Below are positions 41,270 to 49,900 of a stretch of 64,000 bases of DNA, in pieces. Position 1 is the stretch's first letter. Each line of letters starts with the position of its first letter. The stretch is from the NCBI RefSeq assembly GCF_014779765.1, contig NZ_JACXZA010000005.1, positions 495,013 to 559,012 of the forward strand. The letters are read 5' to 3'. The position numbers and the translations under genes are program-made. The stretch comes from Paenibacillus terricola. GTDB taxonomy: Bacteria; Bacillota; Bacilli; Paenibacillales; Paenibacillaceae. The notes beneath the pieces were generated by a model that was not told the origin of the DNA, made no database searches, and worked only from the letters and a program-made list of their open reading frames with translations.

Positions 41270-42043
41270 ATGAGCTATAAAATCGTTTTTTTCGATATTG
41301 ACGGCACGCTTGTAAACGAAGAGAAGCAAATCCCGCAGGACACGATTGACGCGATCCGCGAGCTGAAGCAGACGGACGTTATTCCCGTTATCGCGACGGG
41401 CCGCGCCCCTTACTTCTTCAAGCCTATTGCCGAGCAGCTTGGCATTGATTCGTATGTGAGCCTGAACGGCGCATACGTGGTGCACGACGGCCGCGTTCTG
41501 TTCGAGCGTCCGATAGCGCGCGAATGCCTCGAGGCACTCGTTGAGCATGCTGGCAAGAACAATCATCCGCTCGTGTTCGAGGGCGGAGAATCTTATTATG
41601 CGAATACGCCTGATAATACGAACATGATGACATCGGTTAACTCGCTGCGCATCACACCACCGGGACATGATCCCGACTTCTGGCAAAAAGAGAGCATCTA
41701 TCAAGCATTCCTCCACTGCGAAGCGCATGAGGAAGAATTGTACGCAGACGCTCTGCCGGGCCTTCGCCTTGTTCGCTGGCACAAGAACGCAATGGATGTC
41801 CTTCCCGAGGACGGCTCCAAGGCGCTTGGCATTGATGCGATGCTGCAGCATCTCGGCATCTCCGTTGAAGAAGCGGTTGCCTTCGGCGACGGCTTGAACG
41901 ATAAAGAAATGCTCGAAGCGGTTGGCCTCGGCGTTGCAATGGGCAACTCGCATCCCGAGCTCATTCCGCATGCCGACTACGTGACTGCACACGTGAATGA
42001 AGGCGGCATTCGCCAAGGCCTTAAGCACGCTGGACTTCTGTAA
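41270..42043 (+). CDS. HAD-superfamily Cof-type sugar phosphatase
   Basis: A 257-residue phosphatase of the Cof/IIB subfamily of the HAD superfamily. Motif I is FFDIDGTLVN with the nucleophile aspartate, motif II the threonine in VIATGRAP, motif III a lysine near ALGIDAML, and motif IV GDGLNDKEML. A type-2 cap domain lies between motifs II and III. These enzymes dephosphorylate sugar phosphates, flavin mononucleotide or PLP in the cytoplasm; the substrate here is unknown. GGAGACGGAGA precedes the ATG at 41270, which is preferred to the longer start because residues upstream are not conserved. It is a single gene with its own terminator. Confidence 0.92.
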   Translation: MSYKIVFFDIDGTLVNEEKQIPQDTIDAIRELKQTDVIPVIATGRAPYFFKPIAEQLGIDSYVSLNGAYVVHDGRVLFERPIARECLEALVEHAGKNNHPLVFEGGESYYANTPDNTNMMTSVNSLRITPPGHDPDFWQKESIYQAFLHCEAHEEELYADALPGLRLVRWHKNAMDVLPEDGSKALGIDAMLQHLGISVEEAVAFGDGLNDKEMLEAVGLGVAMGNSHPELIPHADYVTAHVNEGGIRQGLKHAGLL

Positions 42044-42060
42044 GTTGTACATGGATTGGA

Positions 42061-42093
42061 ATGCCCTAACCCGCAACGGGTTAGGGCATTTTT
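42061..42093 (+). terminator. Terminator of the HAD phosphatase gene
   Basis: ATGCCCTAACCCG-CAA-CGGGTTAGGGCAT, a 13-pair stem followed by TTTTT. Confidence 0.9.
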
Positions 42094-42121
42094 AATATGC
42101 GCGCTATTCGGTTAACTAATA

Positions 42122-42155
42122 AAGCCCTCAACCGCAATACATTGCGATTGAGGAC
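42122..42155 (-). terminator. Terminator of the RDD gene
   Basis: Minus strand: CCTCAATCGCAA-TGTA-TTGCGGTTGAGG followed by GCTTTA, about 25 bases after the stop. Confidence 0.7.
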
Positions 42156-42180
42156 TCCTCTTGACCAACCTATAAACAAC

Positions 42181-43326
42181 CTATAAACTTACTACGCCTC
42201 GCACCGACTTGAAGGTTCCGACGATCTCATCGAGGTGATCCAGCTTGCCCTGCCAACGCGTCCGAAAATCACCGATCGACCCATTCGTTTGGTCTGTCTT
42301 CGATATCCACGAAACAATGAAATAGTATTTGTTCTGATCACCGGTTACCGTCACATTATAAGCTTGCCGCTCGCCATCTCCATAGCCATTCATCGTGAAT
42401 CGGTAGGCAGGCAATCCGTTTAAGCTAATCTTCTCGGACGCTGTCCCGTCCAGTTCAACCTCTAGTGCGTTAGGAAGCCAATCCGCTATGATGTCATTGT
42501 ACTCCTCAAGCGTCACCCAGCCATCGAGCGTATATTCATCATCGGATCCGATGAGCACGAGCTCATCGCTCAACAGATTGCTAATGAACAACTCGCCTTC
42601 ATAATCATCCGCAGCAGCGCTCCAGGTCATAGGCGCCTGCAGCTCGTATTGCCCATCAGCCGTCTTATAATGACTGGGCTCCTTCACGATCGTACCAATG
42701 CAAATGACCAACATGATAACGGCAGCAGCTGTAATGGCGACAAATGAAATGTAAGTCATAACAAGACGACCTCTGCTTGGCTGCCTTGCATCCTTTACTT
42801 TAAGCACGAACGTACCTGCTGCCATATCGCCAAGCCGTTGTTTCTTCCTCGTCACGAGTATGAGAATCGTAGACACGATGCCGCACAACATGAAGAGGCT
42901 CAACTCTAGCAGCTTGATTAGGTTTCGGAGCAATGTCTTGCCAACACCCGGAACGGAGCGGTCCTGCCTCACGACACGAATACGCAGCACCCATTTGCCG
43001 ATCGTAAATCCGCCAATCGATTCCAATATGGCAAAGTAACCAAATAATATGGCAAAAGAAACACCCATGATCGGCAAAGGATTAGGTGCCCAATCGTCCT
43101 GCATAGCCTCCGGCAGAATCATCGGAAACATCGCACCGGCCAATAACATGCCAACAATCAAATAATCAATCAGATAGGCCCCAAGCCTTCTCAGATAAAC
43201 GGACTCGCTGTATCGCGAAACGATGCTTTCCGCATCAGGATCCTCGCCTGCCGCTTTCCACCGCTCCGTGAATTCAACAGGCGTGAATGCAAACTCCTTC
43301 TCTGAACGTTCTGGTATATGCTCCAC
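42181..43326 (-). CDS. RDD-family membrane protein with extracytoplasmic tail domain
   Basis: A 381-residue protein. After a soluble ~45-residue N terminus comes an RDD domain (RLGAYLIDYLIVGMLLAGAM; SIGGFTIGKWVLRIRVVR; KKQRLGDMAAGTFVLKV) with about three helices carrying the conserved R, D and D. A further helix (ISFVAITAAAVIMLVICIGTIV) precedes a C-terminal ~150-residue domain with no recognised family. The GTG at 43326 is chosen because AGGAGAGAGG lies just upstream; a TTG 16 codons earlier has no ribosome site. RDD proteins include sodium antiporters and proteins of unknown transport role. The tail (YELQAPMTWSAAADDYEGELFIS) looks like a PsbP/MOG1-type small domain, but this is uncertain. 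Confidence 0.85.
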   Translation of the reverse strand: MEHIPERSEKEFAFTPVEFTERWKAAGEDPDAESIVSRYSESVYLRRLGAYLIDYLIVGMLLAGAMFPMILPEAMQDDWAPNPLPIMGVSFAILFGYFAILESIGGFTIGKWVLRIRVVRQDRSVPGVGKTLLRNLIKLLELSLFMLCGIVSTILILVTRKKQRLGDMAAGTFVLKVKDARQPSRGRLVMTYISFVAITAAAVIMLVICIGTIVKEPSHYKTADGQYELQAPMTWSAAADDYEGELFISNLLSDELVLIGSDDEYTLDGWVTLEEYNDIIADWLPNALEVELDGTASEKISLNGLPAYRFTMNGYGDGERQAYNVTVTGDQNKYYFIVSWISKTDQTNGSIGDFRTRWQGKLDHLDEIVGTFKSVRGVVSL

Positions 43327-43494
43327 GTCCCATGTCCTCTCTCCTATATGTCCAATAGATTGATCGTAGCACAAAAACCAAAAAGTGGATACACTTGCAG
43401 CCTCCTAACGACATAATGACGCATGTGCATTTGTGTAATTGTTTCCTGTCCATTGATGCAAACTAGATGAAGCCCTCTTCCGAAGGAGTTCCTG

Positions 43495-44565
43495 ATGTAT
43501 AAACGATGGACAACGCTCGTTTCCTTGCTTTTGCTTGCGGCATTCGCCGCTCTGCTGACCTTATTCTTCATCTCTGCTTTCCATATCCGGCAGCTTGCGC
43601 AATCGCTTGTCAGCATGCCATCCGTCGAGCAATCGCAGCAGCCTCGCGTCGTGCTCATTGCACAAGAGGCCGACAATCCGTTCTGGCGCGAAATCGAGCA
43701 AGGCGCCAGGGCCGCAGCGGAAACATTCGCACTATCGCTCTCGTATATCGGGCCCAGCAGGATCAACCCCGAAGAACAGATACGTCTGTTGTCCAAAATC
43801 ATTACGTCGAAGCCTTACGCCATCGTCGTGCAAGGACTTAATAATCCAACCTATCGTGCTCTAATCGACGAAGCGTACAGCCTCGGCATCGTCATCGTTA
43901 CGATTGACGCCGACGAACAAGACAGCAAACGCCTCGCTTATGTAGGCAGCGACAACCGCAAGGCCGGACAGCAGCTCGGCGAGCAGGTCGTCTCAGCCAC
44001 TGGCGGCAGCGGGCAGATCGGCGTGCTCATGGGCAGCAGCGCGATTAACCAGAAGCTGCGGCTGCAAGGCTTCAAGGATGCGATCGCGCCCTATCCGCTG
44101 CTGCGCATCGTCGATATTCGCACGACTAGCAACTCGCGGCTGCGAGCCGCCGAGCAGACAGCCGAGCTGCTTCAGGAGCATCCCGCTGTACGTGCAGTCG
44201 TTGGTCTTAGCGCACTCGATGGCCCTGGCATGGCAGAGGCGGTACGCCGACTCGAAGGCCGCTCAGCATCTGATTCGGACTCGCTGGGCTTAAACAACAG
44301 CAGGACGCTTCAAAAAGCGGCCGATTCCGCGTCCACCTTGAATCGGCCTGCTCTATACGCTTTCGACCTTTTGCCGGGCACGCGTGACGCCATCTCGCAA
44401 TGCGATATCGCTGCAACAATCTTGCAGAAGCCCTATGAGATTGGCTATGAAGCCGTTAAGCTGCTTCAAGGACTGGCGCCTGCGGGACAAAAGCCTGCGA
44501 GTATCTTCACCGAGACGACCGTGATGACGAGACAGAAGCTCGGACTGCAGGGGAGCTGCCCATGA
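43495..44565 (+). CDS. Membrane-anchored periplasmic-type sugar-binding protein (sensor component)
   Basis: A 356-residue protein with an N-terminal membrane anchor (VSLLLLAAFAALLTLFFISAF) and no lipobox, followed by a type-1 (ribose/xylose-like) periplasmic-binding fold: VVLIAQEADNPFWREIEQGA, VVQGLNNPTYRALIDEAYSLGI and YVGSDNRKAGQQLGEQV. A ~30-residue serine/aspartate-rich insertion (after RRLEGRS) interrupts the C-terminal lobe. Its stop overlaps the kinase ATG by four bases (ATGA). The layout matches the XylFII-LytS-YesN three-component systems, in which an anchored binding protein hands the sugar signal to the kinase instead of to a transporter. GAAGGAG precedes the ATG. Confidence 0.9.
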   Translation: MYKRWTTLVSLLLLAAFAALLTLFFISAFHIRQLAQSLVSMPSVEQSQQPRVVLIAQEADNPFWREIEQGARAAAETFALSLSYIGPSRINPEEQIRLLSKIITSKPYAIVVQGLNNPTYRALIDEAYSLGIVIVTIDADEQDSKRLAYVGSDNRKAGQQLGEQVVSATGGSGQIGVLMGSSAINQKLRLQGFKDAIAPYPLLRIVDIRTTSNSRLRAAEQTAELLQEHPAVRAVVGLSALDGPGMAEAVRRLEGRSASDSDSLGLNNSRTLQKAADSASTLNRPALYAFDLLPGTRDAISQCDIAATILQKPYEIGYEAVKLLQGLAPAGQKPASIFTETTVMTRQKLGLQGSCP

Positions 44566-46037
44566 CGATCCGCATGAAGCTGCTGCTGTTCATCCCGCTG
44601 CTTGTGCTGCTCGTCGGATCGATCTCCCTCCTGTTGTTCCGCAGCACGAACGTCGTACAGCGCAGCTACGATCAGATGATGGGACGCATGCTGCTGTACA
44701 AACAGGCGTCCCAAACATCCAGCCAGCTGATGCAGACGTTGTACAGCAATCGCGATAACCCGACCGATGCGACTGGCGCCTTGCTGCAGCAGCTGGAACA
44801 AGACCTGCGCGCGCTGCAAGCGCAGCTGCTTGGTGGAGGCTCAACGGTTTCAACCGCATCCGCCTCCATCGGTTATGCTTCGATGATCGAAACCTTGCTC
44901 GATCAAGAACAGGCGGCACTGGCATCTGCCACGCCTGCCGAAGCGCTTAATCTGTATGAGAAGGCGGATGCCACCGCCGCATTCATCTTCGAGGAGGGCA
45001 GCCAGCTGGTCGATGCCGAGCTGGCCGCCGATCAGCCCGTCTTCCGCCGCATTCAGCGCGAGAATGTGCGGCTGTTAAAGCTTGGCGCCGCTGTACTCGT
45101 CGCGGAGACGGTGCTCGCGGCCCTGCTCGCCCTCTGGATCTCGCGCAGCATTACGCGCCCGATCGGCATGCTCGTACAATCAGCCGGACGCATCGCGCGC
45201 GGCGATCTCGCTGCCGAACCGCCGCAGCTTGGCAGCCGCGATGAGCTTGGCATGATGGCCGAAGCGTTCGGCGGCATGCTCAGCGGGCTGCGCGAGACCG
45301 CGCGGCTCGAGCGCGAACGCGGCGAGCAGCAGCGGCTGCTCGGCGAGCTGGAGCTTCGCTCGCTGCAGAGCCAGATTCGCCCGCATTTTCTGTTCAACTC
45401 GCTTAATGCGCTGGCCAAGCTTGCTCTAATCGAAGGCGCAGAACGGACAAGCGACTTGATCGTGTCGATGTCCTCCCTGCTTCGCTACAATCTGCAAAGC
45501 CTCGACCGTCCTGTCACGCTGCGCGAAGAACTGGCACATGTTGATGCCTATATGACCATTCAACAGGCAAGATTCCGCGACCGGATCACATTCGAACGAC
45601 ACATTGATGAGCGGGCGCTCACTGCCATGCTGCCTCCGCTCACTCTGCAGCCGATCGTCGAGAATGCCTTCGTTCATGGCGTAGAAGAAATGGAGCGTGG
45701 AGCCATCATCTCACTGTCGATCGAGTCTCACGAAGACGACCATTCGGTTGTCATTACGGTTGCAGACAATGGCAAAGGCATGACCGAGCAGGTGCGGCAG
45801 CGTCTGCTTCATGCCGATTCTGACGCTTCTCGAGCCACTGCAACGACAGGCGACTACTTAGCATCGGACCGCAAGCCTTCACAGTCCGCAGGGCTAGGCA
45901 TGCGCAACGTATTCCGCAGGCTGGAGCTTTTCTTCGGGCAACGGGATTTGATTACAATCGAGAGCGCCCCCGGACAAGGCACACGCCTCACCATTACGCT
46001 GCCGGAATCAAGTAAACGGGATTCATTATCGACATAA
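44562..46037 (+). CDS. LytS/YesM-type sensor histidine kinase
   Basis: A 491-residue membrane kinase: first helix LLLFIPLLVLLVGSISLLLF, a ~130-residue helical extracellular region rich in glutamine and leucine, second helix LGAAVLVAETVLAALLALWIS, HAMP (RSITRPIGMLVQSAGRIARGDL), His_kinase block with QSQIRPHFLFNSLNALAKL, and ATPase domain (IVENAFVHGVEE; DNGKGM; GLGMRNVFRRLELFFG). It is coupled by ATGA to the upstream anchored binding protein and lies 94 bases before the regulator gene. The small sensor region fits signal input from the binding protein rather than direct ligand binding (inference). Confidence 0.94.
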   Translation: MTIRMKLLLFIPLLVLLVGSISLLLFRSTNVVQRSYDQMMGRMLLYKQASQTSSQLMQTLYSNRDNPTDATGALLQQLEQDLRALQAQLLGGGSTVSTASASIGYASMIETLLDQEQAALASATPAEALNLYEKADATAAFIFEEGSQLVDAELAADQPVFRRIQRENVRLLKLGAAVLVAETVLAALLALWISRSITRPIGMLVQSAGRIARGDLAAEPPQLGSRDELGMMAEAFGGMLSGLRETARLERERGEQQRLLGELELRSLQSQIRPHFLFNSLNALAKLALIEGAERTSDLIVSMSSLLRYNLQSLDRPVTLREELAHVDAYMTIQQARFRDRITFERHIDERALTAMLPPLTLQPIVENAFVHGVEEMERGAIISLSIESHEDDHSVVITVADNGKGMTEQVRQRLLHADSDASRATATTGDYLASDRKPSQSAGLGMRNVFRRLELFFGQRDLITIESAPGQGTRLTITLPESSKRDSLST

Positions 46038-46131
46038 ACCATGAAGCTGCCGCTTGCATCCGGGCATCCATTTGATGCTTAATGAGGTTTATGACTTATG
46101 CGGCTAACGCAAGAAAGGAGGAATCACCGTT

Positions 46132-47514
46132 ATGTACCGACTGCTAATTGCCGATGACGAAGCCCTTGAACGGGAAGGGCTCGAGTGGATCGTCCGCCGC
46201 GCGATGCCGGATACGTTCCAGATGATATTCGCCGAGAATGGCCGCAGGGCACTAGAACTCGCCGACGAACACCGTCCCCATATCATCTTCATGGACATCC
46301 ACATGCCTGGCATCCAAGGCCTTGAGGCGCTTCGGCGAATTCGGGACCGGATGCCCGATGCGAAGCTTGTGCTCGTCACCGCTTACGATTATTTCGCCTA
46401 TGCGCAAGAGGCCGTCGCCATTGGCGTCAAAGAATACATCGTGAAGCCAGCCAGCCGCGAACAGATCACTTCGCTGCTGCAGCGGCTTGTTCAAGAGCTG
46501 GATCGCGAGAAGCAGACGCGCAATGAGCGGCTGCAGCTGATCGACCGCCTCTCGGAGCTGGAGCCCATTATGGAGAACGAGCTCGCGCTCATGTTCATGG
46601 TCGATCAGATCATCGGCGCTGAAGCCGAGCAGCTTGCCGAGTGGATCCGCTTTCCGCTTGATGGCGGCTTCGCTGTTGTCGCTGCATGGGCGGAGCTTCC
46701 GTCCGATTCGAAACAACGGCGCACCTTGTTCGAGGAAGTACGGGCATTCGCCAAATCGCTCGGCGGATGTTTAGTCAGTTCCATCATCGATCGGCATATG
46801 GCGTTGTTCTTCCCGACGCCTAAGCAAGGAGCAGCGTCACCGCCAACTGCGAACACAATTGGTCAGCGGCTCGCCCAATGGACAGCCGAACGACTCGAGC
46901 AGCCCGCATCTATCGGCGTCGGAGTGCAGCACTCAGGCATTGAGGGGCTCCGCCGATCCTACGTCGAAGCGGTATTCGCCTCCTCGTGCTGCGGCAGCGG
47001 CGGCGGACTGTGCCTATTCGCCGAGCTTCAGCGCAGCGGCCCGAGCGCCAGCACAACCGCCGCAGCGGCTGGCAGTGCTGCTGGACCGGCGGATCAATCA
47101 GCCGCCAGCGCAGATGAGGCGACGAACGCCTATGTGCTGTCCGCCTTGAGGCGAAGCCGCGAAATGCGCGAGCATCAGACGATATCGGCGCTGGATCGCG
47201 CCAGACGCTATATTGAATCGCGCTTCACCGAGGAGCTGTCGCTCGAAGAGGTGGCGGATCACGTGCACTTGAACTCTTTTTATCTAAGCAAGGTATTCAA
47301 GCAATATGTTGGCGAGACGTTCATCGACTATCTCACCTCTCTGCGCATCAAGCGGGCGAAGCAGCTCATCGAGGAGGATTCGCTCAGCCTGAAGGAAATT
47401 TGCTATGAGGTCGGATACAAAGATCCGAATTACTTCAGCCGCGTGTTCAAGAAAGTAACCGGGGTCACCCCGTCGGACTATCGGACGAGCAGCTTGAAGG
47501 GGAGCGATTCCTAG
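46132..47514 (+). CDS. YesN-like response regulator (REC + AraC helix-turn-helix)
   Basis: A 460-residue regulator with a receiver domain at the start (MYRLLIADDEALEREGLEW; phosphoacceptor aspartate in HIIFMDIHMPGIQG; KEYIVKPAS) and a C-terminal AraC-type DNA-binding domain (LSLEEVADHVHLNSFYLSKVFKQYVG; LKEICYEVGYKDPNYFSRVFKKVTG). The middle region carries an alanine/serine-rich stretch around residues 300-325. GAAAGGAGG precedes the ATG. It completes the three-gene sensory unit, and the likely target is the MFS sugar porter 234 bases downstream, whose promoter has a good -10 but no -35. Confidence 0.94.
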   Translation: MYRLLIADDEALEREGLEWIVRRAMPDTFQMIFAENGRRALELADEHRPHIIFMDIHMPGIQGLEALRRIRDRMPDAKLVLVTAYDYFAYAQEAVAIGVKEYIVKPASREQITSLLQRLVQELDREKQTRNERLQLIDRLSELEPIMENELALMFMVDQIIGAEAEQLAEWIRFPLDGGFAVVAAWAELPSDSKQRRTLFEEVRAFAKSLGGCLVSSIIDRHMALFFPTPKQGAASPPTANTIGQRLAQWTAERLEQPASIGVGVQHSGIEGLRRSYVEAVFASSCCGSGGGLCLFAELQRSGPSASTTAAAAGSAAGPADQSAASADEATNAYVLSALRRSREMREHQTISALDRARRYIESRFTEELSLEEVADHVHLNSFYLSKVFKQYVGETFIDYLTSLRIKRAKQLIEEDSLSLKEICYEVGYKDPNYFSRVFKKVTGVTPSDYRTSSLKGSDS

Positions 47515-47673
47515 TCGGCGGACACGTGGGAAGAGGACATTTTTGTGCTGAATGAACAAAATAGTGATAGCGCTCGGAATCGCTGGCCAATAATCAATCG
47601 AGCGGTACGAAATGTGCGGCAATCCCGCAATATAGTGCTGTTCATCGTCCCCTGCGCTCCATCATCCCGATGC

Positions 47674-47679
47674 TATAAT
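47674..47679 (+). promoter_or_regulatory. -10 element of the sugar porter promoter
   Basis: TATAAT at 47674-47679 in a context with no recognisable -35 hexamer, 70 bases before the ATG. That pattern suits an activator-dependent promoter under the YesN-like regulator encoded just upstream. Confidence 0.45.
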
Positions 47680-47748
47680 GAGTGACGCCGCCACCTTGTC
47701 TCATACACGGGCGGTTCATTCATCTTCGAGAAAAAGGAGCAAAGATCT

Positions 47749-49164
47749 ATGGCTGCCCCTATAACTGCAACGCAATCGCAGCACAACCCTATCGCTGAAG
47801 ATAGCGGAATCAATATGAAGTTCGTCATGCTCGCATCCATTATCGCCGCCCTAGGCGGGTTGTTGTTCGGCTTCGATACGGCTGTCGTCTCCGGCGCTGT
47901 CGGCTTTATGCAGGACCGATTCGACCTTAGCGAGGTACAGGTCGGTTGGGCCGTGTCCAGCCTGATTGTCGGCTGTATCGTCGGCGCAGGCGCATCCGGC
48001 ATTATAAGCGACCGTTACGGCCGCAAAAAAGTGCTGATCGCCGCCGCGCTGCTGTTCATCATCGGCTCGATCGGCTCGGCGCTGCCGAGTACGTTTACGG
48101 GTTATATTATTTTCCGCATGATCGGCGGTCTTGGCATCGGGATTACATCCACGCTATGCCCGCTGTACAATGCAGAGATCGCGCCAACGCGTTACCGCGG
48201 TCGACTCGTTGCATTCAACCAGCTTGCGACGGTAACCGGCATCTTCCTGACCTACTTCGTCAACAACGCATTCGCCTCGATGGGCGATGATGCGTGGGAC
48301 ATCTCAACCGCTTGGCGCTGGATGCTCGGCGTTGGCGCAGTCCCTGGCGCATTGTTCATGGTGCTCCTATTTCTCGTGCCGGAAAGCCCACGTTGGCTTA
48401 TTAAGCAGGGTCGTGCGGAGCAAGCGCTTGATATTCTTGTGAAAATCCACGGCGAGAACGGCGCTCGTCAAGAAGTGCTCGACATCAAAGAATCGTTCAA
48501 GCAGGAACACCGCGGCTCGCTGCGCCAGCTGTTCAAGCCAGGCCTTCGCACTGCGCTCATCGTTGGTGTCGTCATCGCTGTGCTTCAGCAAGTAACGGGT
48601 ATTAACGCGGTGCTGTACTATGCGCCGGAGATTCTCAAACAAACAGGCGCAGGCACAAACGCCGCGCTCGTCCAGACGATTCTTGTCGGTCTGATCAACG
48701 TCGTATTCACGATTATTGCCATTCGGCTCATCGACCGTGTCGGTCGTAAAGCACTGCTGCTGATCGGTTCCGCGCTCATGACGCTGTGCTTGCTGTTCAT
48801 CGGTCTGGCGTTCCATACGGGCCATACATCCGGCATTCTCGTACTCATCCTATTGCTCGTCTATGTTGCGGCTTTCGCAATTTCGCTTGGACCCGTCGTC
48901 TGGGTGCTGCTTGCAGAGATTTTCCCGAACCATATTCGCGGACGCGCAACAGCCATTGCATCGATGGCGCTGTGGGCGGCCGACTATGTCGTCTCGCAGA
49001 CGTTCCCGCCGATGCTGAAATCGGCAGGGGCCGCTTCGACGTTCTGGATCTATGCGGTAATGGGTCTCATCACGGTGGTCTTCACATGGCGCATGATTCC
49101 GGAAACGAAAGGCAAATCGCTCGAGGAAATCGAGACGATGTGGAAATCTGGCGTTAAGCACTAA
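47749..49164 (+). CDS. MFS sugar porter (sugar:proton symporter)
   Basis: A 471-residue major-facilitator sugar porter with 12 helices. Family signatures include GGLLFGFDTAVVSGAVGFM in helix 1, SDRYGRKKVL in the 2-3 loop, PESPRWLIKQGR at the end of helix 6, QQVTGINAVLYYAPEI in helix 7, DRVGRKALLLIG in the 8-9 loop and PETKGKSLEEIETMW at the C terminus. This places it with XylE/AraE/GlcP/IolT-type symporters for xylose, arabinose, glucose or inositol; the sugar cannot be fixed from sequence. AAGGAG precedes the ATG. Its place behind a XylFII-LytS-YesN-like unit makes a pentose a reasonable guess. Confidence 0.93.
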   Translation: MAAPITATQSQHNPIAEDSGINMKFVMLASIIAALGGLLFGFDTAVVSGAVGFMQDRFDLSEVQVGWAVSSLIVGCIVGAGASGIISDRYGRKKVLIAAALLFIIGSIGSALPSTFTGYIIFRMIGGLGIGITSTLCPLYNAEIAPTRYRGRLVAFNQLATVTGIFLTYFVNNAFASMGDDAWDISTAWRWMLGVGAVPGALFMVLLFLVPESPRWLIKQGRAEQALDILVKIHGENGARQEVLDIKESFKQEHRGSLRQLFKPGLRTALIVGVVIAVLQQVTGINAVLYYAPEILKQTGAGTNAALVQTILVGLINVVFTIIAIRLIDRVGRKALLLIGSALMTLCLLFIGLAFHTGHTSGILVLILLLVYVAAFAISLGPVVWVLLAEIFPNHIRGRATAIASMALWAADYVVSQTFPPMLKSAGAASTFWIYAVMGLITVVFTWRMIPETKGKSLEEIETMWKSGVKH

Positions 49165-49177
49165 CTGTTCCTATATA

Positions 49178-49227
49178 TAAAAAGCGGTCTGCCTCTTCCC
49201 TTATGGGATCGGGTTGACCGCTTTTTT
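49178..49227. terminator. Bidirectional terminator
   Basis: AAAAGCGGTC and CTTCCC pair with GGGATC and GACCGCTTTTTT, with A and T runs at opposite ends. It lies between the convergent sugar porter and NadM-like genes. Confidence 0.85.
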
Positions 49228-49250
49228 GGCACGTACACCTGTATCATTCA

Positions 49251-49856
49251 TCATGGCTCCAGACTAGCCGCTTCCGCCTCCGCCTCAGCCCGCTCCCGAT
49301 AATAGTCGATTTCCAGCAGCGCCAAGCGTATCGTCTCGAACTCGTCATGTATGGCCGGATTCGTGTACACCTGCCAATACCCTTCATCACCGGCGATAAC
49401 GGCCTCTCGCAGCAGCGTAGCGCTGATCGGAATATCCGCTCGCGGAACCGCCAGCTGATGAATACCCGCCACGGCATCATCCGGGAACCACTGTCCCCGT
49501 TCCTCATCGTCGCCCGCGATCATCAGGTCTAGCGGAGGGAAACCTCTGTCTATCCCGTATTGCTTCGCAGCATGGAGCAAATACATCCCCCACGCATGGC
49601 TGTGGTCGCCTTCATGCGAGTAGTCTGTAAGTGGTGCCACCTCGATCCGATTGCCATACACTTTGCGCAGCAGACGAACGCGCGTCTCGATATCAAATGG
49701 ATTGCGCACCGTCCTCCTCAGCTGCGCAGAGCCAACGAGCACCAGCACTTTGTCGCATACATCCAGTGCTGTATCAATCATTCGTTCATGGCCGATATGC
49801 AGCGGCTGAAACCGTCCTAGAATAAAACCATATCGATAAGGCTTGATTGTCGACAT
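49251..49856 (-). CDS. Nicotinamide-nucleotide adenylyltransferase (NadM-like)
   Basis: A 201-residue nucleotidyltransferase that should join NMN with ATP to form NAD. The fold signature is YGFILGRFQPLHIGHERMI, with the GRFQPLHxGH ATP-binding motif, and the C-terminal block ISATLLREAV matches the ISxTxIR motif. It resembles archaeal NadM and the NMNAT domain of NadR more than the usual bacterial NadD. AAGGAGG precedes the ATG. It lies 44 bases after the NadV-like gene, so the two enzymes would complete nicotinamide to NMN to NAD in one operon. Confidence 0.88.
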   Translation of the reverse strand: MSTIKPYRYGFILGRFQPLHIGHERMIDTALDVCDKVLVLVGSAQLRRTVRNPFDIETRVRLLRKVYGNRIEVAPLTDYSHEGDHSHAWGMYLLHAAKQYGIDRGFPPLDLMIAGDDEERGQWFPDDAVAGIHQLAVPRADIPISATLLREAVIAGDEGYWQVYTNPAIHDEFETIRLALLEIDYYRERAEAEAEAASLEP

Positions 49857-49900
49857 CGTCAGCGCCTCCTTGTGTACATATGAGCTTTATAGCTTCTAGC

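Noticed and set aside
47555-47575. cre-like TGATAGCGCT sequence before the MFS porter
   Set aside because: Three or more mismatches to the cre consensus.
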